Below, one piece after another: positions 26,952 through 38,745 of a stretch of 64,000 nucleotides of DNA. Positions within the stretch are counted from its first letter, which is position 1. Each line of letters opens with the position of its first letter. The position numbers were made by a program, and so were the translations under genes. Location: assembly GCA_963781265.1 (NCBI GenBank), contig CAWAFH010000014.1, forward strand, positions 221,095 to 285,094, read 5' to 3'. The notes below the pieces were generated by a model. The model did no database searches. It saw only the letters and a program-made list of their open reading frames with translations, and was not told where the DNA came from. This DNA comes from WHSW01 sp963781265 (GTDB lineage Bacteria > Actinomycetota > Thermoleophilia > Solirubrobacterales > 70-9).

Positions 26952-27843
26952 CGATCGACTCCGCGAGCTCACGCTCGGCGCGGCGGCGCTCACCGGTGGC
27001 GAGCACGCTCTCGAGCTGGGCGAGGTTGTTGAAGGTCCCCTTGGCGAGCACCGCGCCGTCCAGGTCGAGCGCGATCGCGAACGGGCTTCCGGGAATCTCG
27101 AGCCGCGACCAGACGTCGGCGTCCTCGGCCTCGTCGAAGCTCGCGACGGCGACGCGCGGGTCGTTGGCGAGGGCGCGGATCGAGGGCTCGAGCGATCGGC
27201 AGATGTGACAGCCGGCGGAGGTGAAGACGGCGAGCCCGAGCACGGCCTCAGGGTCCGGGTCGAGGCGCCCGTCGAGGCCGCTGGGCGCAAACAGCGGTGG
27301 GCCCTCGTCGGCGATCTCGAGCGCCGAGCCCGGGCCGAGGCGCAGGCGCAGCAGGCCGACCTCGCGCGCCAGCGCGAAGACCGCGAACGCGAGCGCCGCG
27401 CACGCGAGCAGCGCGACGGCCAGCCCGAGGCCGAGCCACTCGTCGGTCGAGAGCTCCCGCTCGGGCAGTGACGGGAGCGCGGCGAAGGCCACGGCGAGCA
27501 CGGCGTTGCGCGCCACCGCGGCCCAGCCGACGGTCGAGCGGGCGCCAAAGCAGGCGCACGGCGCCCCGGCGCGGCCGCGAAGGATCGCCGAGACCATCGT
27601 CGCTGCGAACGTCGCCATCAGCGCCGCAGCCAGATAGGCGGCGGTCGCCGATCCCGCGATCACGCCGGCCGCGAGTCCGAGCTCCGTCGCGATCAGCAGA
27701 CCCCAGGCGACGGCCTGCGCGCGGCGCCCGCCGACTCCGAACGTCGCCATCGCGGCGCGACTCGATCCGGGGCTGGCGAGCTTGGCCACGCTGGCCCCGG
27801 CCAGCAGACCCCCGAGGACCAGTCGCGCTGCTACCTCGAGCAC
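26944..27843 (-). CDS. MauE-like membrane domain fused to a thioredoxin-like domain
   Basis: 299 residues from GTG 27843, which a TAGGCT box places as a leaderless start. Residues 1-~155 are a four-helix MauE / DoxX-like domain with the CACFG motif (Cys96, Cys98) found in MauE. Residues ~180-299 form a thioredoxin-like domain with the active site AGCHICR (Cys212, Cys215), comparable to MauD. In mau operons MauD and MauE are separate and mature the disulfides of the light chain; here they are one polypeptide next to the light-chain-like protein. Likely role: disulfide formation or repair in that substrate. Confidence 0.7.
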   Translation of the reverse strand: MLEVAARLVLGGLLAGASVAKLASPGSSRAAMATFGVGGRRAQAVAWGLLIATELGLAAGVIAGSATAAYLAAALMATFAATMVSAILRGRAGAPCACFGARSTVGWAAVARNAVLAVAFAALPSLPERELSTDEWLGLGLAVALLACAALAFAVFALAREVGLLRLRLGPGSALEIADEGPPLFAPSGLDGRLDPDPEAVLGLAVFTSAGCHICRSLEPSIRALANDPRVAVASFDEAEDADVWSRLEIPGSPFAIALDLDGAVLAKGTFNNLAQLESVLATGERRRAERELAESIGV

Positions 27844-27847
27844 GACG

Positions 27848-28879
27848 TCAGCCTATTGAAACCATCCGCTCGATCGGGATCTTCGCCCGCTCGGCGATCT
27901 CCGCGGGGACCTTGACCTCGACCTGAAGGTTGCGCAGCGAGTCGCGGACCTTGGGCAGGGTGATCATCTTCATGTACTTGCAGAAGGCCATCCGGTTGGC
28001 CTCGATCAGGTTCGCCTGCGGCGCCGCCTGCTGCAGCGGGTAGAGCATCCCGTTCTCGGTCGCGACGATGAACTCGCCGCCGGGGTTGGCCTCGACGTGG
28101 GCGAGCATCCCCGAGGTCGAGAGCATGTGCACGCCCTCGGCGCTGATGTCCCCCGACGCGACGTACTCGAGCGCCTGGGTCGAGCAGCCGCACTCGGGAT
28201 GGATCAAGAACTCGGCGTTCGGGTGCTCGGCGCGCGTCCGGGTGATGTCGTCGGGGCGGATCCCGGCGTGCACGTGGCACTCGCCGTCCCAGACGTGGAA
28301 GCGCGCGTAGCGCTCGGGATCGTCGACGAGGCCGGTCTCGCGGGCGACGAACGAGCCGAGCCACATGTCGGGGCCGAAGAGGATCTCGGTCTCGGGGCCG
28401 TGCTCGGCCCAGATGTGCTCGACCACCTGCACGGCGTTCGACGACGTGCAGCAGTAGTCCGTCTCGGCCTTGACCTCGGCCGAGGTGTTGACGTACATGA
28501 CCACCACGGCGCCCGGGTGCTCCGCCTTCCAGGCTCGCAGCTGGTCGGCGTCGATCGAGTCCGACAGCGAGCAGCCCGCGTCCGGGTCGGGGATCAGCAC
28601 GGTCTTGTCGGGGGAGAGGATCGAGGCCGTCTCGGCCATGAAGTGAACCCCGCAGAAGACGATCACGTCTGCCTCGGTCGAGGCGGCGCGCCGCGAGAGG
28701 CCGAGCGAGTCGCCCATGTGGTCGGCGACGTCCTGGACCTCGGGCACCTGGTAGTTGTGGGCCAGGAGGACGGCGTTTCGCTCCGCGGCCAGCGCGCGCA
28801 CCTCGGCGCTCATGCGAGCGATCTCCTCCGGGGCCAGCGCCTCGGTTTGGATTGGTTGAAGTGTCGGCAGCTCCTGCAT
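27848..28879 (-). CDS. nadA: quinolinate synthase
   Basis: 343 residues from ATG 28879 (GAAGAAGGG site upstream). It condenses iminoaspartate with dihydroxyacetone phosphate to quinolinate, using a [4Fe-4S] cluster, in de novo NAD synthesis. Signature segments: VLLAHNYQVPEVQDVADHMG, VIVFCGVHFMAETA, VNTSAEVKAETDYCCTSSNA and HPECGCS, which supply the cluster cysteines. nadC lies about 2 kb upstream on the same strand; nadB is not in the window. The last codons contain the -10 box of the downstream MauE-thioredoxin gene. A 7-bp-arm palindrome covers its probable -35 region. Confidence 0.93.
   Translation of the reverse strand: MQELPTLQPIQTEALAPEEIARMSAEVRALAAERNAVLLAHNYQVPEVQDVADHMGDSLGLSRRAASTEADVIVFCGVHFMAETASILSPDKTVLIPDPDAGCSLSDSIDADQLRAWKAEHPGAVVVMYVNTSAEVKAETDYCCTSSNAVQVVEHIWAEHGPETEILFGPDMWLGSFVARETGLVDDPERYARFHVWDGECHVHAGIRPDDITRTRAEHPNAEFLIHPECGCSTQALEYVASGDISAEGVHMLSTSGMLAHVEANPGGEFIVATENGMLYPLQQAAPQANLIEANRMAFCKYMKMITLPKVRDSLRNLQVEVKVPAEIAERAKIPIERMVSIG
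27850..27855 (-). promoter_or_regulatory. -10 box of a leaderless transcript inside the end of nadA
   Basis: TAGGCT on the minus strand, overlapping the final nadA codons and its TGA, ends 6 nt before GTG 27843. It gives the Mau-like operon its own promoter. Confidence 0.5.
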
Positions 28880-28915
28880 TCGAGCCCTTCTTCCCTCGTA
28901 TGTTCGCCGGCCCGT

Positions 28916-28933
28916 GTGGGTCCACTGACCCAC
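28916..28933. promoter_or_regulatory. operator-like palindrome between nadA and fpg
   Basis: GTGGGTC-CACT-GACCCAC: perfect 7-bp arms. It lies 37 nt upstream of the nadA start, over its likely -35 region, and 42 nt before the fpg start. The binding protein is unknown. Confidence 0.45.
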
Positions 28934-28974
28934 CTCAAACCGGGCGAATGACCTGACGCAGTTTACTGAGAGTC

Positions 28975-29853
28975 ATGCCCGAGCTACCTGAGGTCGAGAT
29001 CACCGCCCGCCGTCTGGGTGAGGCGCTCGCGGGTGCAGAGGTCGAGTCGACGCTGGCGCCGGGCATGGTCGCCGTGAAGACGCTCGACCCACCGCTGAGC
29101 GCGCTCGAGGGCATGCGCATCTCGGGCGCCCGCCGAATCGGGAAGATGCCGATCGTCGAGTTCTCGAGCGGCGAGCGGCGAGCGGCGAGCGGCGAGCCCG
29201 ACCTGGAGCTCCTGGTCCACCTCATGAGCGCTGGCCGCCTCCAGGTCTTCGACAAGCGCGCCTCGCTCAAGGACCGCGCCTCGCGGGTGCTGATCCGGCT
29301 CGCCGACGGACGCGAGCTGCGGCTGCGGGAGTTCGGGACCAAGCAGCGGGCCTGGACGAAGCTCTACCGCCCCGGCGGGGTCGAGGCCGACGAGATGGTC
29401 GCGACGCTCGGCCCCGAGGCGTGGCCGGCGCCGCCGCTCGAGGCGCTCGCCGAGGCGGTCGACGAGCCCCGCCAGCTGCACCCGCTGCTGCGCGATCAGC
29501 GCGCGATCGCCGGGATCGGCCGGTCCTGGGTCGACGAGATCCTCTGGGAGGCGAAGCTGGGCCCGTTTCGCAAGGGCGCCGACCTCGACCACGAGGAGAT
29601 CGAGGCGCTGGGGGCCGCGCTTCACGTGCTCGGCGACGCGATCGACCACTACGAGGAGGTGGTCGGCGACCGGGTCCCGGACAAGCTGCCGATGCCGCTG
29701 CGCGTCCACCGGCGCGAGGGCGAGCCGTGTCCGCGCTGCGGGACGACGATCGAGGCCGTCTACTTCGCCGAGCACCAGACGAACTACTGCCCGACCTGCC
29801 AGACGGGCGGCAAGGTGCTGAAGGACCGGCGGCTCTCGCGGCTGCTGAAGTAG
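28975..29853 (+). CDS. fpg: formamidopyrimidine-DNA glycosylase
   Basis: 292 residues. The N-terminal MPELPEVE contains the catalytic Pro2/Glu3. H2TH region: LHPLLRDQRAIAGIGRSWVD. The C-terminal zinc finger is complete (PCPRCGTTIEAV...YCPTCQ). It excises 8-oxoguanine and formamidopyrimidines and nicks the abasic site. Between beta strands, residues ~63-75 are encoded by four AGCGGCG heptamers (29167-29194), a lineage-specific insertion reading SGERRAASGE. The TTTACT box 7 nt upstream suggests a leaderless transcript. Divergent from nadA. Confidence 0.93.
   Translation: MPELPEVEITARRLGEALAGAEVESTLAPGMVAVKTLDPPLSALEGMRISGARRIGKMPIVEFSSGERRAASGEPDLELLVHLMSAGRLQVFDKRASLKDRASRVLIRLADGRELRLREFGTKQRAWTKLYRPGGVEADEMVATLGPEAWPAPPLEALAEAVDEPRQLHPLLRDQRAIAGIGRSWVDEILWEAKLGPFRKGADLDHEEIEALGAALHVLGDAIDHYEEVVGDRVPDKLPMPLRVHRREGEPCPRCGTTIEAVYFAEHQTNYCPTCQTGGKVLKDRRLSRLLK
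29167..29194 (+). repeat. heptamer array AGCGGCG x4 inside fpg
   Basis: Four perfect AGCGGCG units in the coding sequence, adding about nine residues to a loop of Fpg while keeping the frame. Confidence 0.7.
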
Positions 29854-29889
29854 GCGCTCAGCCGGCGGGACGGGCCGGACTGAGCCGGC

Positions 29890-30405
29890 TCACCGGTTGA
29901 GCAGACCGCCGACCAGCGCCCGGCCGACCGTCAACGGGTGGTTGAGCACCGTCGCCACCCGGCCCTTCAGGGTGAGCGGGTCATGGGCGATCCCGAGCTG
30001 GCGCAGGATCGTCCCGGCGTCGAAGTAGACGCGCTCACACACCAGGCCCTCGCCCTCGAACAGGAACATCGCGCAGAAGCGCATCTCGAACTTGCGCCCG
30101 GTCGCCGGCAGACCGCGGAACGAGCCCCGGTGGGTGCCGTAGAGCATCGCCTCGACGATCACCGCGTCGTCTGAGTGATGCAGGGCGATCAGCTCGTTGC
30201 GCTGGTCGGGAAACGCGGCCCTGGTCTCGTCGAAGTAGCGGTCGACCTCGGCCACGCCATCGAAGACGTCGCCGGTCGCGATCAGCTCGTACCTCGGGTG
30301 CTCGAACGTCTCCATGGTCACGTCGAACTCGTGCCGGTTCTCGGATTCCATGTGCTCGATCACGAGCGCCTCGCGCTTTTCCCTCACGGCCTTGGTCGGT
30401 GGCAT
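29890..30405 (-). CDS. NTF2/SnoaL-like (ester-cyclase-type) protein
   Basis: 171 residues. ATG 30405 lies 7 nt after a TAGGCT box that itself includes the TAG stop of the upstream gene. Pattern of polyketide-cyclase-like proteins: helical start (HMESENRHEFDVTMETFEHP), FDGVAEVDRYFDETRAAFPD, and C-terminal strands MRFCAMFLFEGEGLVCERVYF. Likely binds a small hydrophobic substrate; no catalytic residues can be assigned with confidence. Second member of a small NTF2-like group here (see 30416 and 34028). Confidence 0.75.
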   Translation of the reverse strand: MPPTKAVREKREALVIEHMESENRHEFDVTMETFEHPRYELIATGDVFDGVAEVDRYFDETRAAFPDQRNELIALHHSDDAVIVEAMLYGTHRGSFRGLPATGRKFEMRFCAMFLFEGEGLVCERVYFDAGTILRQLGIAHDPLTLKGRVATVLNHPLTVGRALVGGLLNR

Positions 30406-30412
30406 GGCGCCG

Positions 30413-30418
30413 AGCCTA
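30413..30418 (-). promoter_or_regulatory. -10 box of a leaderless transcript, overlapping a stop codon
   Basis: TAGGCT (minus strand); its TAG is the stop of the gene at 30416-30826. It ends 7 nt before ATG 30405. Confidence 0.5.
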
Positions 30419-30826
30419 CTCGGAGGCGATCATCGCCCGCGCCTGCGCCTCGTCGACGAACAGGCCGAAGCGGTCGACCAGGCGGTCGGTGATCCGGATC
30501 GCGACCGCGACGTGGGGCTCGAACTCGTCCGGGCTCCCGCGCCCGCGCACCCGCGCGGTCGCGCGGATCAACACCCAGCCGTCAGAGAGCTCCTCGATCT
30601 CGGTGTCGACGATCTCAATGAACGCCCAGAGCTCGTCGAGGCGCTCGAACCACTGCCGTAGACCCTCGTGGCCCCGGTACATGGGCTCGTGGCCGGGCTG
30701 GTCGTAGAGCGTCCAGGCCTGGACGTCCCCGGTGCACATCCGCTGCGCCTCCTCGACGCTTCGGCGCACGAACACGTCGAGGCCAAGCCTCGCCAGCCCT
30801 GCGTTCTCACCCACTGTCTCACCCAC
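30416..30826 (-). CDS. NTF2/SnoaL-like protein
   Basis: About 136 residues. GTG 30826 is preferred because TATTGT (30841-30836) lies 9 nt upstream, the usual leaderless spacing; GTG 30832 is only 3 nt from the box. Sequence: VFVRRSVEEAQRMCTGDVQ, YRGHEGLRQWFERLDELWAF, DGWVLIRATARVRGRGS, a typical SnoaL-like nuclear-transport-factor fold. Function not predictable. Followed directly by the next NTF2-like gene, whose promoter overlaps this stop. Confidence 0.72.
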   Translation of the reverse strand: MGETVGENAGLARLGLDVFVRRSVEEAQRMCTGDVQAWTLYDQPGHEPMYRGHEGLRQWFERLDELWAFIEIVDTEIEELSDGWVLIRATARVRGRGSPDEFEPHVAVAIRITDRLVDRFGLFVDEAQARAMIASE

Positions 30827-30868
30827 CCCCACCAGACAATATCCGGGGGCGAGCGCCTGGGCAAGCGC

Positions 30869-31711
30869 TCAGGCGAGCTCCACCAGCAGGCTGAGATCGA
30901 GCGCCGGCGCCGAGTGGGTGAGCGCGCCGACGGAGATCAGCTCGACGCCGGTGGCGGCGACCGCGGCCACGGTCTCGAGGTTGACGCCGCCGGAGGCCTC
31001 GAGCTTCGCCGCCGAGCCGGCCGCGTCGCGGGCGGCCACCGCGGCCCGCAGCTCATCCTCGTCCATGTTGTCCAGCAGCAGCCGATCGGCCCCGGCGGCG
31101 AGCGCCTCGGCGACCTCGCCGGCATCGCGGCACTCGACCTCGACCTCGAGCTCCGGATGGGCGGCGGCGGCGAGCTCGACGGCGCGCCTGACGCCGCCGG
31201 CGATCGCGACGTGGTTCTCCTTGATCAGGATCGCGTCGTCGAGGCCCATACGGTGGTTGCGCCCGCCCCCTGCGGCGACCGCGCGCTTCTCCAACGCGCG
31301 CAGGCCGGGGGTGGTCTTGCGGGTGTCGAGGATCACCGCGCCGGTGCCCCTGATCGCGTCGACGTAGCGGGCGGTCAGGGTGGCGACCCCGGACAGGTGG
31401 GCGAGCAGGTTGAGCGCGGTGCGCTCGCCGGCGAGCAGGCTGCGGGCCGGGCCGCTGATCAGTGCGACCTCGGCGGGAACCGAGTCGCGCCATTGACCCT
31501 CGATCAGCAGCCGGTCGAACGCGTCCGCGCCCGCTTGGCGAAAGGCCTCCTCGGCGACCTCCAGCCCGAACACCACGCCGGCCTGCTTCTGCACCAGCCT
31601 GGCGCGGGCGCGCGCTTCGGCCGGCACCGTCGCCTCCGAGGTCACGTCGCCGGCGCCGAGGTCCTCGGCGAGCGCCCGGCGGACGAGGTCGGCGAGCTCC
31701 GGCGCCGGCAT
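30869..31711 (-). CDS. nadC: nicotinate-nucleotide pyrophosphorylase (carboxylating)
   Basis: 280 residues. It converts quinolinate and PRPP to nicotinate mononucleotide, CO2 and PPi, the step after nadA. Family motifs: EDLGAGDVTSEATVP, ERTALNLLAHLSGVATLT, ILDTRKTTPGLRALEKRAV, GGGRNHRMGLDDAILIKENH (substrate-binding Arg/His/Lys), VEVECRDAGEVAEAL and the PRPP/phosphate region LEASGGVN. Length is normal. The ATG at 31711 follows the FIST gene's stop by about 28 bp, so it may be part of a prfB-FIST-nadC transcript. Confidence 0.93.
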   Translation of the reverse strand: MPAPELADLVRRALAEDLGAGDVTSEATVPAEARARARLVQKQAGVVFGLEVAEEAFRQAGADAFDRLLIEGQWRDSVPAEVALISGPARSLLAGERTALNLLAHLSGVATLTARYVDAIRGTGAVILDTRKTTPGLRALEKRAVAAGGGRNHRMGLDDAILIKENHVAIAGGVRRAVELAAAAHPELEVEVECRDAGEVAEALAAGADRLLLDNMDEDELRAAVAARDAAGSAAKLEASGGVNLETVAAVAATGVELISVGALTHSAPALDLSLLVELA

Positions 31712-31739
31712 CAGTACACCCAGGCGCCTCGCCTCCGCC

Positions 31740-32897
31740 TCATTTCGGGAAGAGGGCGATCGTGGCCGTGAAGCCGTGGAGGAAGTTGCGCCCCCCGACC
31801 GGGCCGATCTCGCCGGCGCAGAAGAACCCGGCGGTGGGCGCCGCGAACGCGTCCTCGAGCGCTCCGGCGTCGTGGTCGGGGACGTCGAACATGTGCGAGC
31901 CGCGCCCGTTGCAGGTGAACAGCAGCGCCCCTGCCGGCGGCTGGCCGGCCAGCGCCCCGGTCTGCATCCGCAGCGCCGCGCGCAGGTCCTCGTCGGCGGT
32001 GGCGCCGTCGCGGACGTGCATGCGGACGGTCTGCCCGACCCTGACCCGCTCGCCGATCGCGAGCTCGGCGCGCTCGGGGTCGGCGCCGAGGATCGGGCGG
32101 ACGAGAAAGTCCCCGCGCTCGTACTCCGGCTGGTTCTCGTCGATCACGATCCCGAGCATCAGCCCCTGGGCCGCGAGCAGCTGCTCGCGCGGCTCGAGCT
32201 CGGCGATCGCGTCGCGCAGACGGTCGATCGCGGGCTTCGAGGCGAGTTGCTCGATCACGTTTCCGTGCGCCGCGGTGATCGTCATCTCCGGGCCGATCGG
32301 CGTCGCCCCCTGCGAGACGCACGGCAGCACCGGGACGCCGGCGAGCCCGGCGGCGACCGCGCCCCCGGCGATCACCTCGCGATCCTTAAACAGCGGCGCC
32401 GAGCCGGCGGCGGCGGCGCTCGCGAGCCCGCCCAGCACCGGCATCCCCGGCCGCTCGTCGTTCAGCGCCCGCAGGAGCGCCTCGGCGCTGAACGTGTAGG
32501 GGTCGGCGAGCAGCAGCGCCGCCTCGCCGAGCGAGTCCGGGTCGGGCAACCCCTCGACCGACGCGCCCTCGGCGCCCGTCGGGGCCTCGAGGTGGTGGGT
32601 GGTGATGCGCGCGCCGGGAGCCGAGAGCCCCCAGACGACCGCGCCGGGACCGCCCTCGAGCTCGCGGCCGCCGCCCACCACGCCGCCGGCGCCGCAGCCG
32701 ATCAGCGCCGCGGGGGCGAGCCGTTCGTGGACCGCGCCGAGCAGCTCGTCGGCCTCGCTCAGGTGCGGGGCGGCGGCGAAGACCAGCGCCAGGTCGCACT
32801 CGGCGTCGAGCCCGGCCGCGGCGGCGGCCGCGGCGTCATCGAACGCGGCTGCCGTCTCGGGACGGTCGGAGATCCCGACTGCGACGGTGCTCGCCAT
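31740..32897 (-). CDS. FIST domain protein (FIST N + FIST C)
   Basis: 385 residues from ATG 32897, 2 bp after the prfB stop. The N-terminal half (CDLALVFAAAPHLSEADEL, LIGCGAGGVVGGGRELEGG) is a FIST N domain; the C-terminal half (FLVRPILGADPERAELAIGE, GALLFTCNGRGSHMF, GFFCAGEIGPVGGRNFLHGF) is FIST C. FIST proteins are predicted small-ligand sensory modules, often linked to signal transduction. Here it stands alone, tightly coupled to prfB. No effector domain is attached. Confidence 0.85.
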   Translation of the reverse strand: MASTVAVGISDRPETAAAFDDAAAAAAAGLDAECDLALVFAAAPHLSEADELLGAVHERLAPAALIGCGAGGVVGGGRELEGGPGAVVWGLSAPGARITTHHLEAPTGAEGASVEGLPDPDSLGEAALLLADPYTFSAEALLRALNDERPGMPVLGGLASAAAAGSAPLFKDREVIAGGAVAAGLAGVPVLPCVSQGATPIGPEMTITAAHGNVIEQLASKPAIDRLRDAIAELEPREQLLAAQGLMLGIVIDENQPEYERGDFLVRPILGADPERAELAIGERVRVGQTVRMHVRDGATADEDLRAALRMQTGALAGQPPAGALLFTCNGRGSHMFDVPDHDAGALEDAFAAPTAGFFCAGEIGPVGGRNFLHGFTATIALFPK

Positions 32898-32899
32898 CC

Positions 32900-34014
32900 T
32901 CAGCCCGATCCGGCCGCCTGGTTGAGGTACTCGCGCACGAACCCGTCGAGGTCGCCGTCGAGCACCCGGGCGGCGTCGCCGACCTCGAACCCGGTCCGAT
33001 GGTCCTTGACCCTGCGTGGTCGGGTGCAGGGTGTAGCTGCGGATCTGCGAACCCCATTCGGCTGCCTTCTGCTCGCCGCGCTCCGCGGCGAGCTCGGCGG
33101 CGCGCTTGCGCTCCTCCTCCTCGAGCAGCCTGGCCCGCAGCATCCGCATCGCGGTGGCCTTGTTCTGGGTCTGCGAGCGCTCGTTCTGGCACTGGACGAC
33201 GATCCCGGTCGGCACGTGGGTGAGCCGGACGGCGGAGTCGGTCTTGTTGACATGCTGGCCGCCCGCGCCCGACGCGCGGTAGGTGTCGACGCGGATGTCC
33301 TCCTCGTCGATGTCGACGTCGACCGCGTCGTCGACCAGGGGCGCGACGTCCACCTGGGCGAAGGCGGTGTGGCGGCGCGACTGGGCGTCGAACGGCGAGA
33401 TCCGGACCAGCCGGTGGACGCCGCGCTCGGCGGCGAACAGGCCGTAGGCGTTCTCTCCCTTGGCGAGGAAGGTCGCCGACTTGATCCCCGCCTCCTCGCC
33501 CTCGGAGGCCTCCTTCATCTCGACCTCGAAGCCGCGGCGCTCCGCCCACCGCAGGTACATGCGCAGCAGCATCTCGGCCCAGTCCTGCGAGTCGGTGCCG
33601 CCTGCCCCGGAGCGGACCGTGACGACCGCGTCGCCGCCGTCGTAGGTGCCGCTGAACAGCCGGGCCTCCTCGAGCGCCGCGAGCCGCGACTCGACGGAGG
33701 CGAGCTGCGAGTCGAGCTCGTCGGCGAGCTCGGCGTCCTCGGTCGCCATCTCGGCGAGCTCGCCGAGGTCGCCGACGTCGGCCTCGAGCCCGCGGAAGGT
33801 CTCGAGCCGGCGCTGGGCGCGGGCGTGGGCGGCCGAGACCGAGGCCGCGTGCTCCTGGTCGTCCCAGAAGCCCGGGGCGCCCATCTCGCCCTCGAGCCGG
33901 GCTATCTCGGATTCGAGCTTGGCCGGGTCAAAGGTAGTCCGCGAGCAGGGTCAAGCCCTCGCGGATCTCAGCGATCCTCGAGCTCACAGCCTCCGTCGAA
34001 GGTGCCTCGGCCAT
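32900..34014 (-). CDS. prfB: peptide chain release factor 2 with programmed +1 frameshift (plus an extra frameshift near 33018)
   Basis: RF2, recognising UAA/UGA. ATG 34014 begins MAEAPSTEAVSSRIAEIREG and, after codon 27, meets CTT TGA C (33933-33927), the classic autoregulatory +1 slip; the next frame continues DPAKLESEIARLEGEMGAPG. The GGQ motif ASGAGGQHVNKTDSAVRL is intact. A second break near 33018 is not programmed: RSYTLHP is followed by VKDHRTGFEVGDAARVLDG in another frame through an apparent one-base insertion, after which the normal C-terminus ends at 32900. A TACGCT box 6 nt upstream makes the transcript leaderless. Confidence 0.9.
33927..33933 (-). promoter_or_regulatory. programmed +1 frameshift site CTT TGA C of prfB
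   Basis: In-frame UGA in the RF2 mRNA. Low RF2 stalls termination and lets the ribosome slip from CUU to UUU. No strong Shine-Dalgarno-like stimulator is seen upstream (GCGGA only). Confidence 0.9.
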
Positions 34015-34020
34015 GCGCCC

Positions 34021-34026
34021 AGCGTA
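34021..34026 (-). promoter_or_regulatory. -10 box of a leaderless transcript (prfB)
   Basis: TACGCT on the minus strand ends 6 nt before ATG 34014. Confidence 0.45.
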
Positions 34027-34027
34027 C

Positions 34028-34401
34028 TCAGATCGCCTCGATCGCCTCGATGATCGAGGCGAAGTTCTGGCGCCAGCGGTAGACGAGGCCGTCCCGGAGC
34101 TCGAACAGGATCCCGAACGGAGTCTCGTCGGCGACCGTCTCCGGGTCGTCCTTCCAGCGCCACTGGCGCCGGGCCGCCACGGCGACGTGCGAGTGCCCGA
34201 CCTCGCGGACGTCGTCGACTACCACCGAGGAGACGAGGTGGCCGTCGTCGGTGGGCTTCGCCCAGCCGACCACCGCGTCGACGCCCTCGAAAGTGCCCTT
34301 GTCGCCGCGCGCTTTGACCTCCGGATGCAGCTCGGCTGCGATCGCATCGCGGTCGCGCGCCCGCACTGCGGCGAGCAGCCGCTCGACCGTCTCGGTGGCG
34401 C

Positions 34402-34405
<4 letters not shown>
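34028..34405 (-). CDS. NTF2/SnoaL-like protein
   Basis: 125 residues. GTG 34405 overlaps the stop of the secreted protein upstream as GTGA. Compact NTF2-like fold: VERLLAAVRARDRDAIAAELH, FEGVDAVVGWAKPTDDGH, VAVAARRQWRWKDDPETVAD, GILFELRDGLVYRWRQNF. Coupled translationally to the preceding gene. Ligand and activity unknown. Confidence 0.75.
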
Positions 34406-38318
<3,913 letters not shown>

Positions 38319-38363
38319 GAACCTCTCAGGGTAGCGGTCGGGACACGCTCGGCCCGGCCGCCG

Positions 38364-38711
38364 TCAGGCGGTCCGGCCGCGCCATCGCCCGGCCGCGCGG
38401 CGGGTGCTGGCGCGCCCGCGACGCTTGTCGCGGTGGCGCTTCACCTGGCGCCGGATGTCCTCGGCGAGCTCATGGATCGAGTGCACCATCTCCGGGCTCG
38501 CCTCGCGGGCTCGCAGCGTCACGCCCTTGAGGTAAAGGGTCGCCTCCGCGATCTGGCTGTCGGCGATCGACGGGTTGCGCTCCTCGGAGAGCTCGACCTC
38601 CAGGCGGGCGAGCTCGGAGACCTGGCGCCCGGTACGGGCGAAGCGCTTGGCGACGTGCTCGCGCAGCTCCTCGGTCACCTCGACGTTGCGGCCTCTGACC
38701 TCGATTCGCAC
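38364..38711 (-). CDS. short hibernation-promoting factor / ribosome-associated inhibitor
   Basis: 115 residues from GTG 38711, 6 nt after a strong AAAGGAGAA. S30AE / sigma-54 modulation family: VRIEVRGRNVEVTEELREHV, LARLEVELSEERNPSIA, EATLYLKGVTLRAREASPEM and VHSIHELAEDIRRQVKRHRD. The long C-terminal dimerisation domain of HPF-long is absent, so it is the short form plus a basic tail. It sits in the decoding centre and inactivates ribosomes in stationary phase. Neighbours: comF upstream, secA downstream, a common order in actinobacteria. Confidence 0.88.
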   Translation of the reverse strand: MRIEVRGRNVEVTEELREHVAKRFARTGRQVSELARLEVELSEERNPSIADSQIAEATLYLKGVTLRAREASPEMVHSIHELAEDIRRQVKRHRDKRRGRASTRRAAGRWRGRTA

Positions 38712-38745
38712 AGCTTGTTCTCCTTTGCTTCGCTCTCCACGAATC

